This document shows, in pieces, positions 21,559 to 32,914 of a DNA stretch of 60,387 nt. The notes under the pieces were generated by a model. The model was not told the origin of the DNA. It worked only from the letters and a program-made list of their open reading frames with translations, and did no database searches. This stretch comes from Russula earlei (taxonomy: Eukaryota; Basidiomycota; Agaricomycetes; Russulales; Russulaceae). Position 1 is the stretch's first letter. Every line of letters begins with the position of its first letter. Both the position numbers and the translations under genes were made by a program. The stretch lies in assembly GCA_025769875.1 (NCBI GenBank), contig JAGFNK010000322.1:1-60387 (forward strand). Reading direction: 5' to 3'.

Positions 21559-22499
21559 TGAACCCCCACACAAATTGCCTGCAAATGTGGCAAAACCCCC
21601 CAGACAGTTGTTATGATCTCCCCTTGTTTCATCTCTAACCCTTGTTTCACCTTTGATGTTTCATCTATTGTTTAAGTTCTTTTTGCTATTGGCTCACTAT
21701 TATCTATTGTTCTGCATATGGTACTGTATAGCCTCGCTAGATACAGTATTTAAGTGTCTGTAAAGCTGGGGAATACCCTAAGCTTAGCTTTGTCCCATTT
21801 CCTGTCGCATCCCTTGCCCTGTATATTCTCTCAAATCACAACTTGCTTGTGCTGGCTTACACTCTGCTTGACCTGAGCACACCTCAAGGAACCCTTGTGT
21901 TCCTCTTCCTCCTCTGCCTCTCTCTCATCATCCTCCTCTTCTGTGAAACCAGAAGATCAATTCTGTCTGCAGGTTGAGTCATTGTCTGACTTAATCTTGA
22001 GATGCTAAACCCTTGATCCAGTCTCCTTGAGCCGGCCCCACTGAACCCTTGAACCAAGTCACAGGGACTTGGCCCCACTGAACTTTGAGCTAACACTCCA
22101 ATGGCCATGATGCCATAACAACAGTTGAGCACATGCTCCTGTTCTGCCCAATCTACGATAACATGCACTGAAGACATCTGTCTACAAGAGGCTGCCCACA
22201 GAACATTGCTCAGCTGTTCAACCACCCTGAGTGGACACAGAGCACACTACACTTCTTCAAAGAAACCAAAGCATGCCACAGACCAAGAGAACTTTGGGAC
22301 CCAGGAGGAACAAGGGAGAGGGAGGACACATAATGTCCCATAATCACCAACCATAACCACCACACACTACACCCTAATGCTGCCATACCACCCTAGCAGA
22401 CTACATATAACCCCACAATGCCTAAACACACTACATTGCTACATAGCCTGTGACCGCCTCTTATCATGTCATATGCACTGTGGTATACAGATGCAGATT

Positions 22500-22533
<34 letters not shown>
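21559..22533 (+). mobile_element. 5'-truncated non-LTR retroposon (LINE) with poly(A) tail
   Basis: The insertion is flanked by AATATTGCATA at 21548-21558 and 22534-22544, an 11-bp duplication. It ends in a run of 32 A (22501-22532), the mark of target-primed retroposition. Near 22120 the frame EHMLLFCPIYDNM matches the C-terminal HxxxxCP region of non-LTR reverse transcriptases. No catalytic RT domain is left, so the copy is 5'-truncated. The first ~500 bp have no recognisable coding sense. Confidence 0.85.
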
Positions 22534-22534
<1 letters not shown>

Positions 22535-23195
22535 ATATTGCATACTCTCAAGCTATTCCTCATCACCTTATTCAGTCATCTGCAAGACAAAATCCTATTT
22601 ATCTCTTCTATGAACAAGTTGCAACCAGTGCTGATAGCAAAACAGTGGATAGCAACAAACATTACAAGTGCTACCATGGCTTGGGGAAAATTCTGACAGT
22701 CACCAAAGCCATGAAATATAGTCTCAATGGTGGGTTCATTATATTTAGAGTGATGACATGTCTGATATACTGATAGGTTTGGTTGGTCACCTTAAATGCC
22801 ACTTCCCTGCAATGTACCAACTGCATGAAGTACTCAAGGCATGCCCTGAGCCTCCAACTGTAGAGGAACTCAATATTGCAACTGGGCACACAAAACTCAA
22901 TGCATCTGCAGCTGGGAAATATATTATGAAACTCAAAAAGGCATCATCAAATATCATGGGGGTGCTTCAGTGACAGGCAGCACATGCAACTGTAAGTGGT
23001 CAATAGTCACCATTCACTTGGCTACTGGCTAACAATATACCTAAGGGAGAATTTGTCCAGGAAGAGTTTGAGAACCTCCTTGCAGAATGGATCATTGCAT
23101 GTGACCAACCATTTGATGAAGTTGACAAGCAGCCATTTCGTAAACTGCTTGAGTACAGTGTCAACCTTCAGCTAAGCCCCTGCACATTCCCCATC

Positions 23196-24023
23196 TGTCA
23201 AGACATGTACTGCTGATCACTAAGGACTCAGGAGCAGGTGGGCAAGGGTTGGAACAGATGATACGTGGCAAAGGCGGCGTTGAACAAGAGGACAAGCCAA
23301 ACGACAAGGAGGTACCAGATGGGGACTGGTAGGTGTTGCAAGAGACAGAGGTGAAGGCTGGAGGCCAGTGTAGTGAGGGGGCTTTAAACAAGGTGGTCGT
23401 TGAAGAGTACCTTGGAGGCGAGGGGAATCTTTAGACTGAGCGGTCGCAGGGGAGTACCCAGGAAGATGAGAGTATCACAAATGGACAGTCTGATGACTGC
23501 CATGCTTCATTGGGGCTTATATACAGTGTACAGGGTCGATTACAAAGAACTGGGACTATTCTAGACTCTTTGGTACCATCCAATAGGACTACAGAGGCAT
23601 AAACTTGCTTGTGTCAAGTTTCAGGCTTACTGAGCGCATTACTGATCATTGTGGAGCGATGACATCATTATGATGTCACTGTGGAGCGCTTAGTGAGCCT
23701 ATGAGGTCACTGTGGAGTCGCTCAGTCAGCCATGATGTCATTGGAGCCTTGATGACGTCAGATGATTTATGCAACAGTTTCTAAGAGTTTGTGCCACTGT
23801 TTCAGGTCCTTGGTGGCTGGGTGGCCATGTGGCTGCCGCGCGATGATTACCCGATTAGGAAACGGGTGCCTGGTCGTGTTATAGTGCCTTTGCAATAGCG
23901 TATCTTGTACCACAGGAGGGATAGCCCAGAAAATGGAAGGGAGTCGGCAATGCAAAGTGAGAGAGGTCTCTCTTGAGTGAAATAGGACAATCCATGGCCA
24001 GGACCTGGCCTTGGTTCGTAACA
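23196..24023. repeat. Solo LTR with CCATC duplication, inside the hAT gene
   Basis: 828 bp starting TGTCAAGACATG and ending TTCGTAACA, flanked by CCATC at 23191-23195 and 24024-24028. Excising it with one CCATC restores the hAT text LHIPHHTLI. It has no internal domain, so it is a recombination-derived solo LTR. The family is different from the Ty3 LTR at 4879. Confidence 0.9.
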
Positions 24024-26076
24024 CCATCACACTTTGATATGAACAAGGATCATGAAGATGGAAGAACATACTGTCAATAACATCAAAAAAAATGTTTTCA
24101 GTAAGCTGTATTGTTTGTCCACTTCATTAATGCTAACATCTACAACAGGCACTTGAATCAAAGGTTGCCATCTTGCTTGATGCCTGGACATCTAGCAATC
24201 AACACACTTTCCTTGCTATTGTGGCACATTATGTTACAAATGACAGACACCTTGGTAAGTTCATAAAGTTTGATCTTATGGATGTTCTGATTTGTCAACA
24301 GAGGAGCTATTCATTGATTTCTGAGAGCTTGTAGGGGAGCACTCAGGTGAAAACATGGCAGAGGTACTTTGGAAGACTTTAGAGATATGTGGTCTTATTG
24401 GTTGGGTCATTGTGTTCATCAAGGATAATGCCACAAACAATGACATGTTGGTCAATGGTATTGAGGCTCAGTATGAAGCAGCAGGTATCAGGTTCTCTGA
24501 CAAACATGCCCAACTTCAATGCATGCCCCATACCTGTCACTTGGCAGCACTGAAAGTACATCAATGATCTTATTTTTCTTTTTCTTACACTCAAATCTGA
24601 ATGACAGTATACAGCTTCTTAAGAGAATTGGTGCAATCTCAAAGTCAGACAGTTGGAAATGTTGGACGAAGGCTCAGTCTTGTATATGAAAGACTGATAT
24701 TAGGTTAGTAAGCTAACCTGTTGGACGAAGGCTATGTACATAATGAGTATATGTAAATGGTAAAGGAATGTGCTACTGACCTCAGTCTTGTATATGAAAG
24801 ACTGAGGAAAAAGGAACGGTGGTATCAACACGGCGTTCTAACTATCCGGTCCGTTCGGTCCATTTCTCTGCCACACGGTGGCTGCGTTTCCAACAGGAAA
24901 GCTGCTGGACAAAGTGGCAATTATCAAGATGCAGTCACAGCTCGTGTTTCTTGCAAGCATGATGATGCAGGTATAGCCAATGAGGAAGAAGACACAGAAG
25001 AAGCTATAATAGGGGTGTCACTGCCAATTGACAAGGTATTGTCAGCACAACTCTATGACAACAAACACCATAGCCTAACAAACACACCCCATCTTTTCAA
25101 CAGCTTTGTAAGATTGTTCATACCATCTGCTCTAGTCCACAATGATGCCAGGCCTGGCTGAGGGAGGTTGCTGTCCATCAACATCTGAAGGATAGTGACT
25201 CCTCTGAATGGGCACTGATGCTTATACTGGATGTTAGAACTCACTGGTCATCAACTCACCAGATGCTTCATATGTTCCAATTGTCTTATTCATGGTCACC
25301 TAGCTTACAATTAAGCACAGGTTGAGCTCTTGATCATCATGGAGTTTATGTTGCATGCTGCTATGATCTGCATGATTATGAACTCTCTGAGGAGGACTGG
25401 GAAGGTATCACTTTGGTTGCAGGATGGCTTAAGTCCTTCCATTCAGCAACTACTGAAATGTCAGCTACACATCATCCCACACTCTCAAGCACACATGCAA
25501 TCTTCCAAGGGCTTCAAGAGCAAATCAAATATATTCTTACTCATCTTCCATCATTAGCTTCACCTGAGCTCATGCTTGGTCTCATGGATGCACACTGCAA
25601 GTTGAGTGACCACTACTACAAGTTTGATGAGTCACCATTGTATACTTGGGCTGCATGTATGTGGAATTTCTGCCCTTTTTTCACCTGCCTAAACATATGT
25701 GCTATACTTAGTGCTTGATCCTTGGCATCTCATATGAAGGAATGAAATCTGATTATGCTGACAATGACATCCTTTCTGACTATCTGGATGGCGTGAAGGC
25801 ATCACTCAACTGTTGCGCAGCATAGAGTGCAGCTAACAGGCCAAGCAACCCACCTTAGAGGTTGTGCTAATGCTCAAGTGATATTGGGGTGTAGAGCAAT
25901 GTGTATACTCGTCTACATGTATGGTATTTATACTTCTATGACCCAGGGCTGTTCCTAAGTCCAAAAGAGGTGACTACAGGTGTCCACTATATTGTGCACA
26001 TAGTGAAGTGTGATGTGGAAACATTCTAGACACAGCATAAGGCTGCATCTTGTGATAGATAGTGTAGCATGCATAA

Positions 26077-26939
26077 TGTCATGGTAACAAGCTGTGTCAG
26101 TTCTCAAGCCTGAAGTCGAGTTGATAGTAAAGTGTGTTTCAAGAAATGGGCTGGTTCCTGTTGTAATGAGTAAGGATCCCTGCAGCGGTCAAAGTGTCTT
26201 ATGCTAAACAGGTTATGGCCAATAGACCCTTCCTAGTACGACTCAGTCCATTGAGAAGCTAGGGTAAGTTTGTAATGGGATAGACTAGAGCTGGTTCCAC
26301 TAGCCATATGCGTTCAAGTCCATTGTAGACCTTGAACACGCAGAGAGAGGAAGGTATGTCTTAGAGGAGGAGAGCTCCTCTCAGTAGAGTGAAGAGAGAC
26401 TCGCAGGGGAGGAAGGGAAAGGTGAAGAGTAGATGGTAGATGGTGTGTGTGTGTGAAGAGTTGATGAAATGGAGAGGTGGATGTGGTTTGATGATTAGGA
26501 GTGAAGTGGGTTGCAGGCAAATATGTTGGACAAGAGTAGGTTGGATTCTACAAGAGACCAAGCTTAGGGCTTTGGTCACAAAGTACTGAGCTGTATATAC
26601 AGGAGAAGTGCAGCAATAGCTGCACTTTGACTGTGCTACTAGTATAGTAGGAGTCATAATAAGTAGGAGTCATAGAAATGAGGCCACGAATGAGTCAGAA
26701 CCAAGTGACTGCACTGCACAGTAAGTGCACAGCATTGCACAGTTGAACTTGTGAAGTAAGTATAAAAGGAAAGAGAACCAAACAAAGGGAAAGTAACAGC
26801 AATCCAGTGTTACCTGGATGTGTATGGATCACATGATAACACAAAAGAGATCACAAGACCAGTAAGTAAAGGGATGTATGAAGGCAAGCAGTCCATAGCA
26901 AAAGGTAAGAAGTAAACATAAAAGGAAAATGTTGTAACA
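26077..26939. repeat. Solo LTR, family B, copy 1 (CATAA duplication)
   Basis: 863 bp, starts TGTCATGGTAAC and ends GTTGTAACA. CATAA flanks both sides (26072-26076, 26940-26944). A GT-dinucleotide run (TGTGTGTGTG near 26445) lies inside. It is nearly identical to 27744-28599. Confidence 0.93.
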
Positions 26940-27743
26940 CATAACCCTGTTGCTATAAGTGCATATGTTAAAGTTCTGTCTAACACATAACATCTCTAAT
27001 CAGATCTTGAACCTTGTATGAAGGTCTTCGCCTTCTTTGATCTGTTTGGGTTCTGGTTCAACATCAACAACTGTTTCCAGGAGAATTATGCAGTAATATA
27101 TGTCATGCTGCCTGTCCATGATCATCCCTGTACCACTGGTCCATCAAAGATTTGTTCACAGTCATGCAATGAGTCTCTGCAAAGGTCAATTTTACTGCGC
27201 AATACAAGAAGCACACCAGTGCAAGAAGGGACCAGCTCAAGGAGTACTTTATGCTCCCCTGTGAGGACTTTGATTCCTGTGATCCTGTTAGCTGATGGGT
27301 TGGATGATGCTCTCAATTTCCAGATCTTTTTGTCTTTGCTCAAGATCTCTTGGCAATTCCAGGTTAGAATTTCATGATATGTGTTTATGTCAATTACTTG
27401 TGTTGAAAATGAAAACTTCAGAATCTGCTGTTGCTCTTGAAAGAATATTTCAGGTGGGCAAGACATTATCTCATTATGAAGAGCCAGCCTACATCCAGAG
27501 CCTATCTGGACATTGATGCTTGTCAAGCAGCACTTACATGTTACATGACACACCATTGACAACCTTATGGTTATAGGTAATGAATAATAGATATCATTGT
27601 CATTCATTGAGTTTAATCAAAGTTTTCTTGACCATAATAACCCATAATACTGTATTATGGCCATCTTCTACCCCATACAATATCATATAGGCTGCTGAAG
27701 TGGAAGCATACAGTATGGGTAATGGTACAGATAGTAGCCATAT

Positions 27744-28599
27744 TGTCATGGTAAAGAGCTGTGTCAGTTCTCAAGCTTGAAGTTGATAGTAAAGTGTGTT
27801 CAGATGAATGGGCTGGTTCCTGTTGTAAAGAGTAAAGATCCCTGCAGCAGTCAAAGTGTTTATGCTAAACATGTTATGGCCAATAGACCCTTCCTAGTAT
27901 GACTCAGTCCATTGAGAAGTTAGGGTAAGTTGTTATGGGATAGACTAGAGCTGGTTCCACTAGCTATATGCATTCAAGTCCGTCGTAGACCTTGAACATG
28001 CAGAGAGAGGAAGGTATGTCTTAGAGGAGGAGAGCTCCTCTCAGTAGAGTGAAGAGAGACTCGCAGGGGAGGAAGGGAAAGGTGAAGAGTAGATGGTAGA
28101 TGGTGTGTGTGTGTGAAGAGTTGATGAAATGGAGAGGTGGATGTGGTTTGACAATTAGGAGTGAAGTGGGTTGCAGGTGAATATGTTTGGACAAGAGTAG
28201 GTTGGATTCTACAAGAGACCAAGCTTAGGGCTTTGGTCACAAAGTACTGAGCTTATATATACAGGAGAAGCGCAGCAGTAGCTGTGCTTTGACTGTGCTA
28301 CTAGTATAGTAGGAGTCATAATAAGTAGGCATCATAGAACTGAGGCCACAAATGAGTCAGAACCAAGTGACTGTGCTGCACAGTAGGTGCGCAGCATTGC
28401 ACAGTCACAACTGAGAAGTAAGTGTAAAAGGAAAGAGAACCAAACAAAGGGAAAGTAACAGCAATCCAGTGTTACCTAGATGTGTATGGATCACATGATA
28501 ACACAGAAGAGATCACAAGACCAGTAAGTAACGGGACATATGAAGGAAGCAGTCCATAGCAAAGGTGAGAAGTAAGTGTAAAAGGAAAATGTTGTAACA
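27744..28599. repeat. Solo LTR, family B, copy 2 (CATAT duplication)
   Basis: 856 bp, starts TGTCATGGTAAA and ends GTTGTAACA, flanked by CATAT (27739-27743, 28600-28604). The different duplication from copy 1 shows an independent insertion. It lies in the right subterminal region of the large hAT element. Confidence 0.93.
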
Positions 28600-28642
28600 C
28601 ATATACATACCATATTGAGTATGGCTGTAGCCATATACAGTA

Positions 28643-29260
28643 CTATCACCTATGGGGAACTCACCATTCCACTACCATCTTGCCAGTCACAAATGTCACG
28701 AAAGTAATGGACATGTAACACATGCCAAATTAAAGTCTGCCCAGGATGAATGTATTTATTGGGGACTAGGGAAAACAGTTGTAAAGGAGTAGCATTATTG
28801 AGTGAAATCCAGGACTTGTTATGTATGGAACGTGGTGCTCACATCATGGGCCAGTGCTGCATGAGTAAAAGTAAAAGATCAATATATATCATTGTTATAG
28901 CTGCCTGTAGCCACTGCTCCTACGTATGGTCTTGTGCTGGCCAATTGGACCACCTGTAACATGGCATTAAGAGGATAAAACAGCAGTGGTGACCAGACTC
29001 CTCTGAGTCAGCATACGGTGATCACCCAGCTGGAATCAAACTCCACACTCTGCCATGACAGAAGGCATGATGCAGGCGTGACCCCCAGCCAAAATACTAC
29101 TCAAAAACCACTCAATGGACCTCCATTTTTCTTTGCTAGAATGACATTAATGGCACTCAATAGTATAACTACAAAGTTTTAAATAGGGTTGTTTGAGCAG
29201 ATACAGGGGAAAATGAAATTGGCAAGATGGTAGTGGAATGGCGAGTTTTACATAGGTGAT
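28643..29260. mobile_element. MITE with TA target, copy 2, inverted and longer
   Basis: Left end CTATCACCTATGGGGAACTC as in copy 1 at 7036; right end CATAGGTGAT lacks the last bases of the TIR. The interior matches copy 1 in reverse complement (CCCAGCTGGAATCAAACTCC; GGCGTGACCCCCAGCC) but carries about 200 bp more, around 28770-28990. TA precedes it at 28641-28642. It abuts the right terminus of the large hAT element. Confidence 0.8.
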
Positions 29261-29274
29261 GGTTGGCAGCCCTA

Positions 29275-29673
29275 CTGCTTACTGATCTGCTGCCAGTGAT
29301 TGACCACTTACTGATTGCTTAGTGAGGATGACTCACATGTGAGTCATCAGTGTTATATTTGGTTCAAAATCCCTCTCTATGGATAGTGGAGGGTCTCAGC
29401 TATGTGTTTCCCAAGTTTCATATGATTTGGATCAGCTGTTCTTAAGCATAATATGATATGAATAATCTGATGTATTGAGAAGTTGAGCCTTATGCTCAAC
29501 TTACTCACTGAGCCAATATCAGCTCTTTCATTCTATCCAAACTCTCTAAAGCAATAGAGGCCCCTCTCATCTCAAACACATACACTCTTGTCTGAGATAA
29601 CATCAAAGACTTTTGAAGTCTAGTGCTTGAACTGTATCAAGCAGCTCTATTGCTTTGAAAGATCAGCAGATCT
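29275..29673. other. Sequence between hAT end and copia relic
   Basis: Includes GTTGAGCCTTATGCTCAACTTA near 29481, similar to GTTGAGCCTTAAGCTCAACTTA in the copia-like LTR at 57737. It is probably a decayed LTR leader joined by internal deletion to the RNase H end that follows. No gene seen. Confidence 0.4.
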
Positions 29674-30175
29674 TAACACCAGTCAGCCCTGACCAGATAT
29701 GTCAATGCAGACTGGGCCAGTGATGTAAATAACAGAAAATCAACCTCTGGCTTTGTTTTCATGCTGGCAAAAGGAGCTATAAGCTGGAGCTCAAAGAAAC
29801 AAACATCAGTTGCTCTCTCAAGCACCAAAGCAGAGTATATCACCACCACCACACACACAGCAAAAGAAGCCATATGGCTGAGGCAACCACTCACCAAACC
29901 AGGCCAAGGCCCTCATCTCCCCACCACACCCCTTGTCAACAACCAATCTGCCATCACTGTCACCAAGAATCCAGAGTTCCTCTTTTGCACCAAGCACATT
30001 GAGGTATGACACCACTTCCTGTGCCAAAAGGTTGAAACACAAGAGATTGACCTTGTCTATACCCCAACATAGGACCAAACTGCCAATATCTTGACAAAGG
30101 GATTGGGCTGGGAGAAGCATGAGCAGTTCACAAAGGAGATGGGAGTGAACACACACCATGAGGGCTGAGGGGTCA
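29674..30175 (+). pseudogene. Copia-type RNase H and 3' end of pol
   Basis: The frame reads YVNADWASDVNNRKSTSGF, ISWSSKKQTSVALSSTKAEY and EAIWL, the C-terminal RNase H signature of Ty1/copia polyproteins, followed by the usual tail (FCTKHIEV, QTANILTKGL). Stops at 30007 and 30070 interrupt it. The rest of pol has been deleted. A purine stretch GGGCTGAGGGGTCA leads to a presumed LTR start TGTTGG at 30176. Confidence 0.88.
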
Positions 30176-30409
30176 TGTTGGACCCTCAGCCACCAGGTGG
30201 CATGAGAACAGACAAATCCAAATTGTATGTGTAAATAGTAAATTACTTGTCATTTGATTTTTCCTCTCAGTCTTTTGTACACAAGACTGATCATGTTCCT
30301 CATAGTTTCAACAGTGGATGCATTCTTAATTGTGTCAGCTTCAAGGGATGGGGGCTCCTGGCTGTGACAAGGAGCTTGTTGGAGGGTGATTGCAGGAGTC
30401 CTTGGGGTA
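30176..30409 (+). repeat. Probable copia 3' LTR, left part
   Basis: Starts TGTTGGACCCTCAGCC directly after the purine tract. It is interrupted at 30418 by the non-autonomous hAT element; the right part beyond 32172 could not be delimited. Confidence 0.5.
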
Positions 30410-30417
30410 TCAGGGAT

Positions 30418-32164
30418 TAGGGCTGTGCACCGTACCTGTGTATGTATGGGTTTATGGGACCCATACCCATCCCATTCACTGACCACTGCAGAGTTTATAT
30501 GGTACAGGTACAGGACAGGTATTACCCATTGAGACCCACTAGTTGACATCCATTTATGGCCATCATATGGGTACTTCGTAGTCTAGATTTGGAATATATT
30601 TCTCTGGACCACATGTATCACCGATGTGTCCCTTGCTGATGAGATAAACAGCTTTCACTGTCCAGCATCCAACACTCAACATTCAGCCATCTATTGCAAA
30701 TGATTTGTATGCTTCTCTCTCTTAGTTGTATTGTTTTGTGAGTTCTCCTGAGTTTTAGGCTGGACATCCTGATCATTGCTGGATTGTTTGTGGATCCTCA
30801 GGCACTGTTTAAAATGACAGGTGGTTTTCCACCATGACCAACATTTCCTCTAAACCAACTATCATCTCTTGACTCTCTTCTCCCACTTGATTGCTCCCAT
30901 CAAACAAAAAATGACCATCAATATGATTGAGCTCTGCAAAATGCAATATGCCCAGGAGCTTGCAGCACACACCATGTGCCAGTGGATGCTCATGCAGCAA
31001 AGCGCTCAAGTGCAAGCATGGCTTCCCACCCCCCTTCAGTGGACATTGCTACCATCTCATGCACACTCAAAGTTCACGCCTGAGACCTACCTGCCAGATG
31101 CAAGACAGCAGCAGCATTAGCAGTAAGTTTGTTTGTTGGGGTCTGAGCGCTGACCCTGGGTTGACTTTTTTTTGCTTCCAGCAGCACTGCAGTGCTAGTG
31201 TGCCTCTGTCAATGCTGAGTCCTAGCACTGCCCCCACATGCAACTCCCTCTCTCCCACCACCATGACACACACACAAGCACACCATGCCCTCCACCTCTC
31301 ACCTTCAATGCACACTCCCTCTCCTCCACCTCCGATGATGTTACCACCAAATGCCCAACACATGTGCCCAACACCCTCCTTTCTCCCACCACCACATCAC
31401 ATGCAAATGCCTCCATGCCCTCCGCCTCTCACCTCCAACCTACACACCCACTCCTCCTCCAACACTACCACACACCTACACGCTCACCTGCACCCACACC
31501 CACACCTGCCCACCACTGCCTCATCAGTCAGGCAAAAAACCCCAATGCTTGAGAGCCAACCGACCACCCCTGTGTGGCATTTCAGCCACACTGACTAGTG
31601 CCCACTCGTTGCTACCACCTACCACACCCTTTTGAAGTTTAGTTTCATGTCATTTCTTTTCACATGTTGCCTCAATGCCACAATCACATGCATCCATACC
31701 CAATCCTCTCAGAATACATCTACCCTTGTTTCCTCTCTGTTCTCTTCCATGTGTGCTAAAGGCTCCTCAGTGCAAAATTGACAAACCCAGAATGCTGCAC
31801 AGATGTGGGAAATCATTGAAGCTGAGCAAGCATCTGATGAATCAGACTCACATCCATGGCCTCTTTGGAGAAAATATAACAAAGGCAGGTGTGAGGTGTG
31901 AGTTTGTTCACAGTTCACTGTCCTCTTCAGCTTCTGCAGTGGCTGTAGAGAAAAGAAAATGCACTTGCAATGAGAACATATTGTATCAGTAGTTTAGTTC
32001 CTAAGATATAACCCATTGCCCATAATACAGCTGTTCAATCCCTCATACTGTCCCATTTGAGTTCACAGTAAGTTGATATACGGTACAGGGTCAGGACAGG
32101 TAGACCCATTTGGACCCATCAAATATATGGCCATACCCATAATACAGTACGGTGAACAGCCCTA
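30418..32164. mobile_element. Non-autonomous hAT element with perfect 8-bp duplication
   Basis: 1747 bp beginning TAGGGCTGTGCACCGTACC and ending in the reverse complement GTACGGTGAACAGCCCTA. TCAGGGAT flanks both sides (30410-30417, 32165-32172), the 8-bp hAT duplication. The termini share TAGGGCTG with the large element at 15242, so the same transposase may have moved both. The interior holds coding-like fragments (MTINMIELCKMQYAQELAAH near 30910; MWEIIEAEQASDESDSHP near 31805) and a Pro/His/Thr low-complexity stretch, but no transposase. Confidence 0.92.
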
Positions 32165-32172
32165 TCAGGGAT

Positions 32173-32914
32173 ACAAGTGGTTGTTGTACAATGTTATGGT
32201 GGTTATGTTGGAAATTTGGGAGGCCATTAGGGTCAGTGAATGTAGATGATTTTTGGGATGATTATTTGGTGATTTTTGAGCTTGGATAATTGCAATTTTT
32301 GCAATAATTGTCAAATTGTTGGATCACTCTGGAGGCAATTTGATAATTTGTTGTGATTATTGAGCACAATTATTCAACCTTTGTATGTCATATGAAGTTG
32401 TTTTATGATAATTTTTTAAAGCCAGTATACTGGTCATCTTTTACCCCTGCACCCTCATTCAGACAGTATGCTCTGACTAGAACATCCCAGAGTAAATGTT
32501 TGACGGGTTGAGAAGCCAGGCAAAATTGTGCAATAATCAAAATGAAAAATCATGACAGTCAAAGGTTGCATGATTTTTGAGGCGATTAAGTGCTCAATAA
32601 TCAGAAACTTAATCATGCCTCCCAATTTTTCGACGACAGGGATGGTCCACAAAGAAAAGAAAAGGCCTGCCCATTTGGATATCATTGCACTGGTTCACCT
32701 TCTGTCAGTCACACACACAAACACATGAACAAAGAGCAGCAGAAATGAAAGTGGTGGTTATTAGCTACTATTGCACAAGCCAGTGGTAAGAATACATTCG
32801 TGATGGTCATTTTTCAACATGGTACATCGAGAAGCTATGTATGGGCTTGGTAAGTAGTGTATCCGAACCACGCAAGGCACAGGGAAAAAGAGAAGAGCGA
32901 AGTGGCCCCTCAAG
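32173..32914. other. AT-rich intergenic sequence
   Basis: Repeated ATAATTG/CAATAATT words (near 32280-32600) but no coding frame or clean repeat border. The final 100 bases before 32915 are the 3' region of the next gene. Confidence 0.45.

Larger units (their letters stand above)
20340..27570 (+). pseudogene. hAT-family transposase relic in pieces
   Basis: A hAT transposase is recognisable as separated segments: an N-terminal region from ATG 20340 (SESPVMPNSSNTPS); 21115-21558; a zinc-finger-like part HYKCYHGLGKILTVTKAM near 22656; NLLAEWIIACDQPFDEV near 23080; LLDAWTSSNQHTFLAIVAHY near 24170; KDNATNND and CMPHTCHLAAL (24420-24550); SDSSEWALMLILDVRTHWSS near 25200; and the C-terminal dimerisation region (FMLPCEDFDSCDP; ESAVALERIF, near 27250-27450). 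Conserved GT..AG introns remain between some segments. Many stops and frameshifts make it dead, and four younger elements interrupt it. hAT transposases cut and paste DNA using an RNase H fold; here only the history is informative. Confidence 0.85.
15242..29274. mobile_element. Large old hAT element with nested insertions (interpretation)
   Basis: The 14 bases TAGGGCTGCCAACC at 15242-15255 are matched exactly in reverse complement at 29261-29274. TAGGG fits the hAT terminal consensus. Both ends are followed inward by related CATACTGT/ACAGTATGG motif clusters, and a plus-strand hAT transposase relic (20340-27570) lies between. Removing the nested elements described below leaves roughly 5.2 kb, a plausible autonomous hAT length. 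The flanking octamers GTGCTGAG and CTGCTTAC match at only 5 of 8 positions, so the link between the two ends is an inference. Confidence 0.5.

Noticed and set aside
22501..22532. A-run as a microsatellite or assembly artefact only
   Set aside because: It ends an insertion with 11-bp duplications, as expected for a retroposon tail; its exact length may still be unreliable.
26077..28599. The two similar 860-bp sequences as the LTR pair of one retrotransposon
   Set aside because: Each has its own 5-bp duplication and the sequence between them is the end of the hAT transposase.
29261..29274. GGTTGGCAGCCCTA as the end of the TA MITE
   Set aside because: The MITE TIR ends with GGTGATAG and TA; the extra 14 bases match the hAT terminus at 15242 instead.
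30927..31598. 223-aa Pro/His-rich plus-strand ORF
   Set aside because: It is low complexity, overlaps equally long frames on both strands and lies inside a non-autonomous hAT element.
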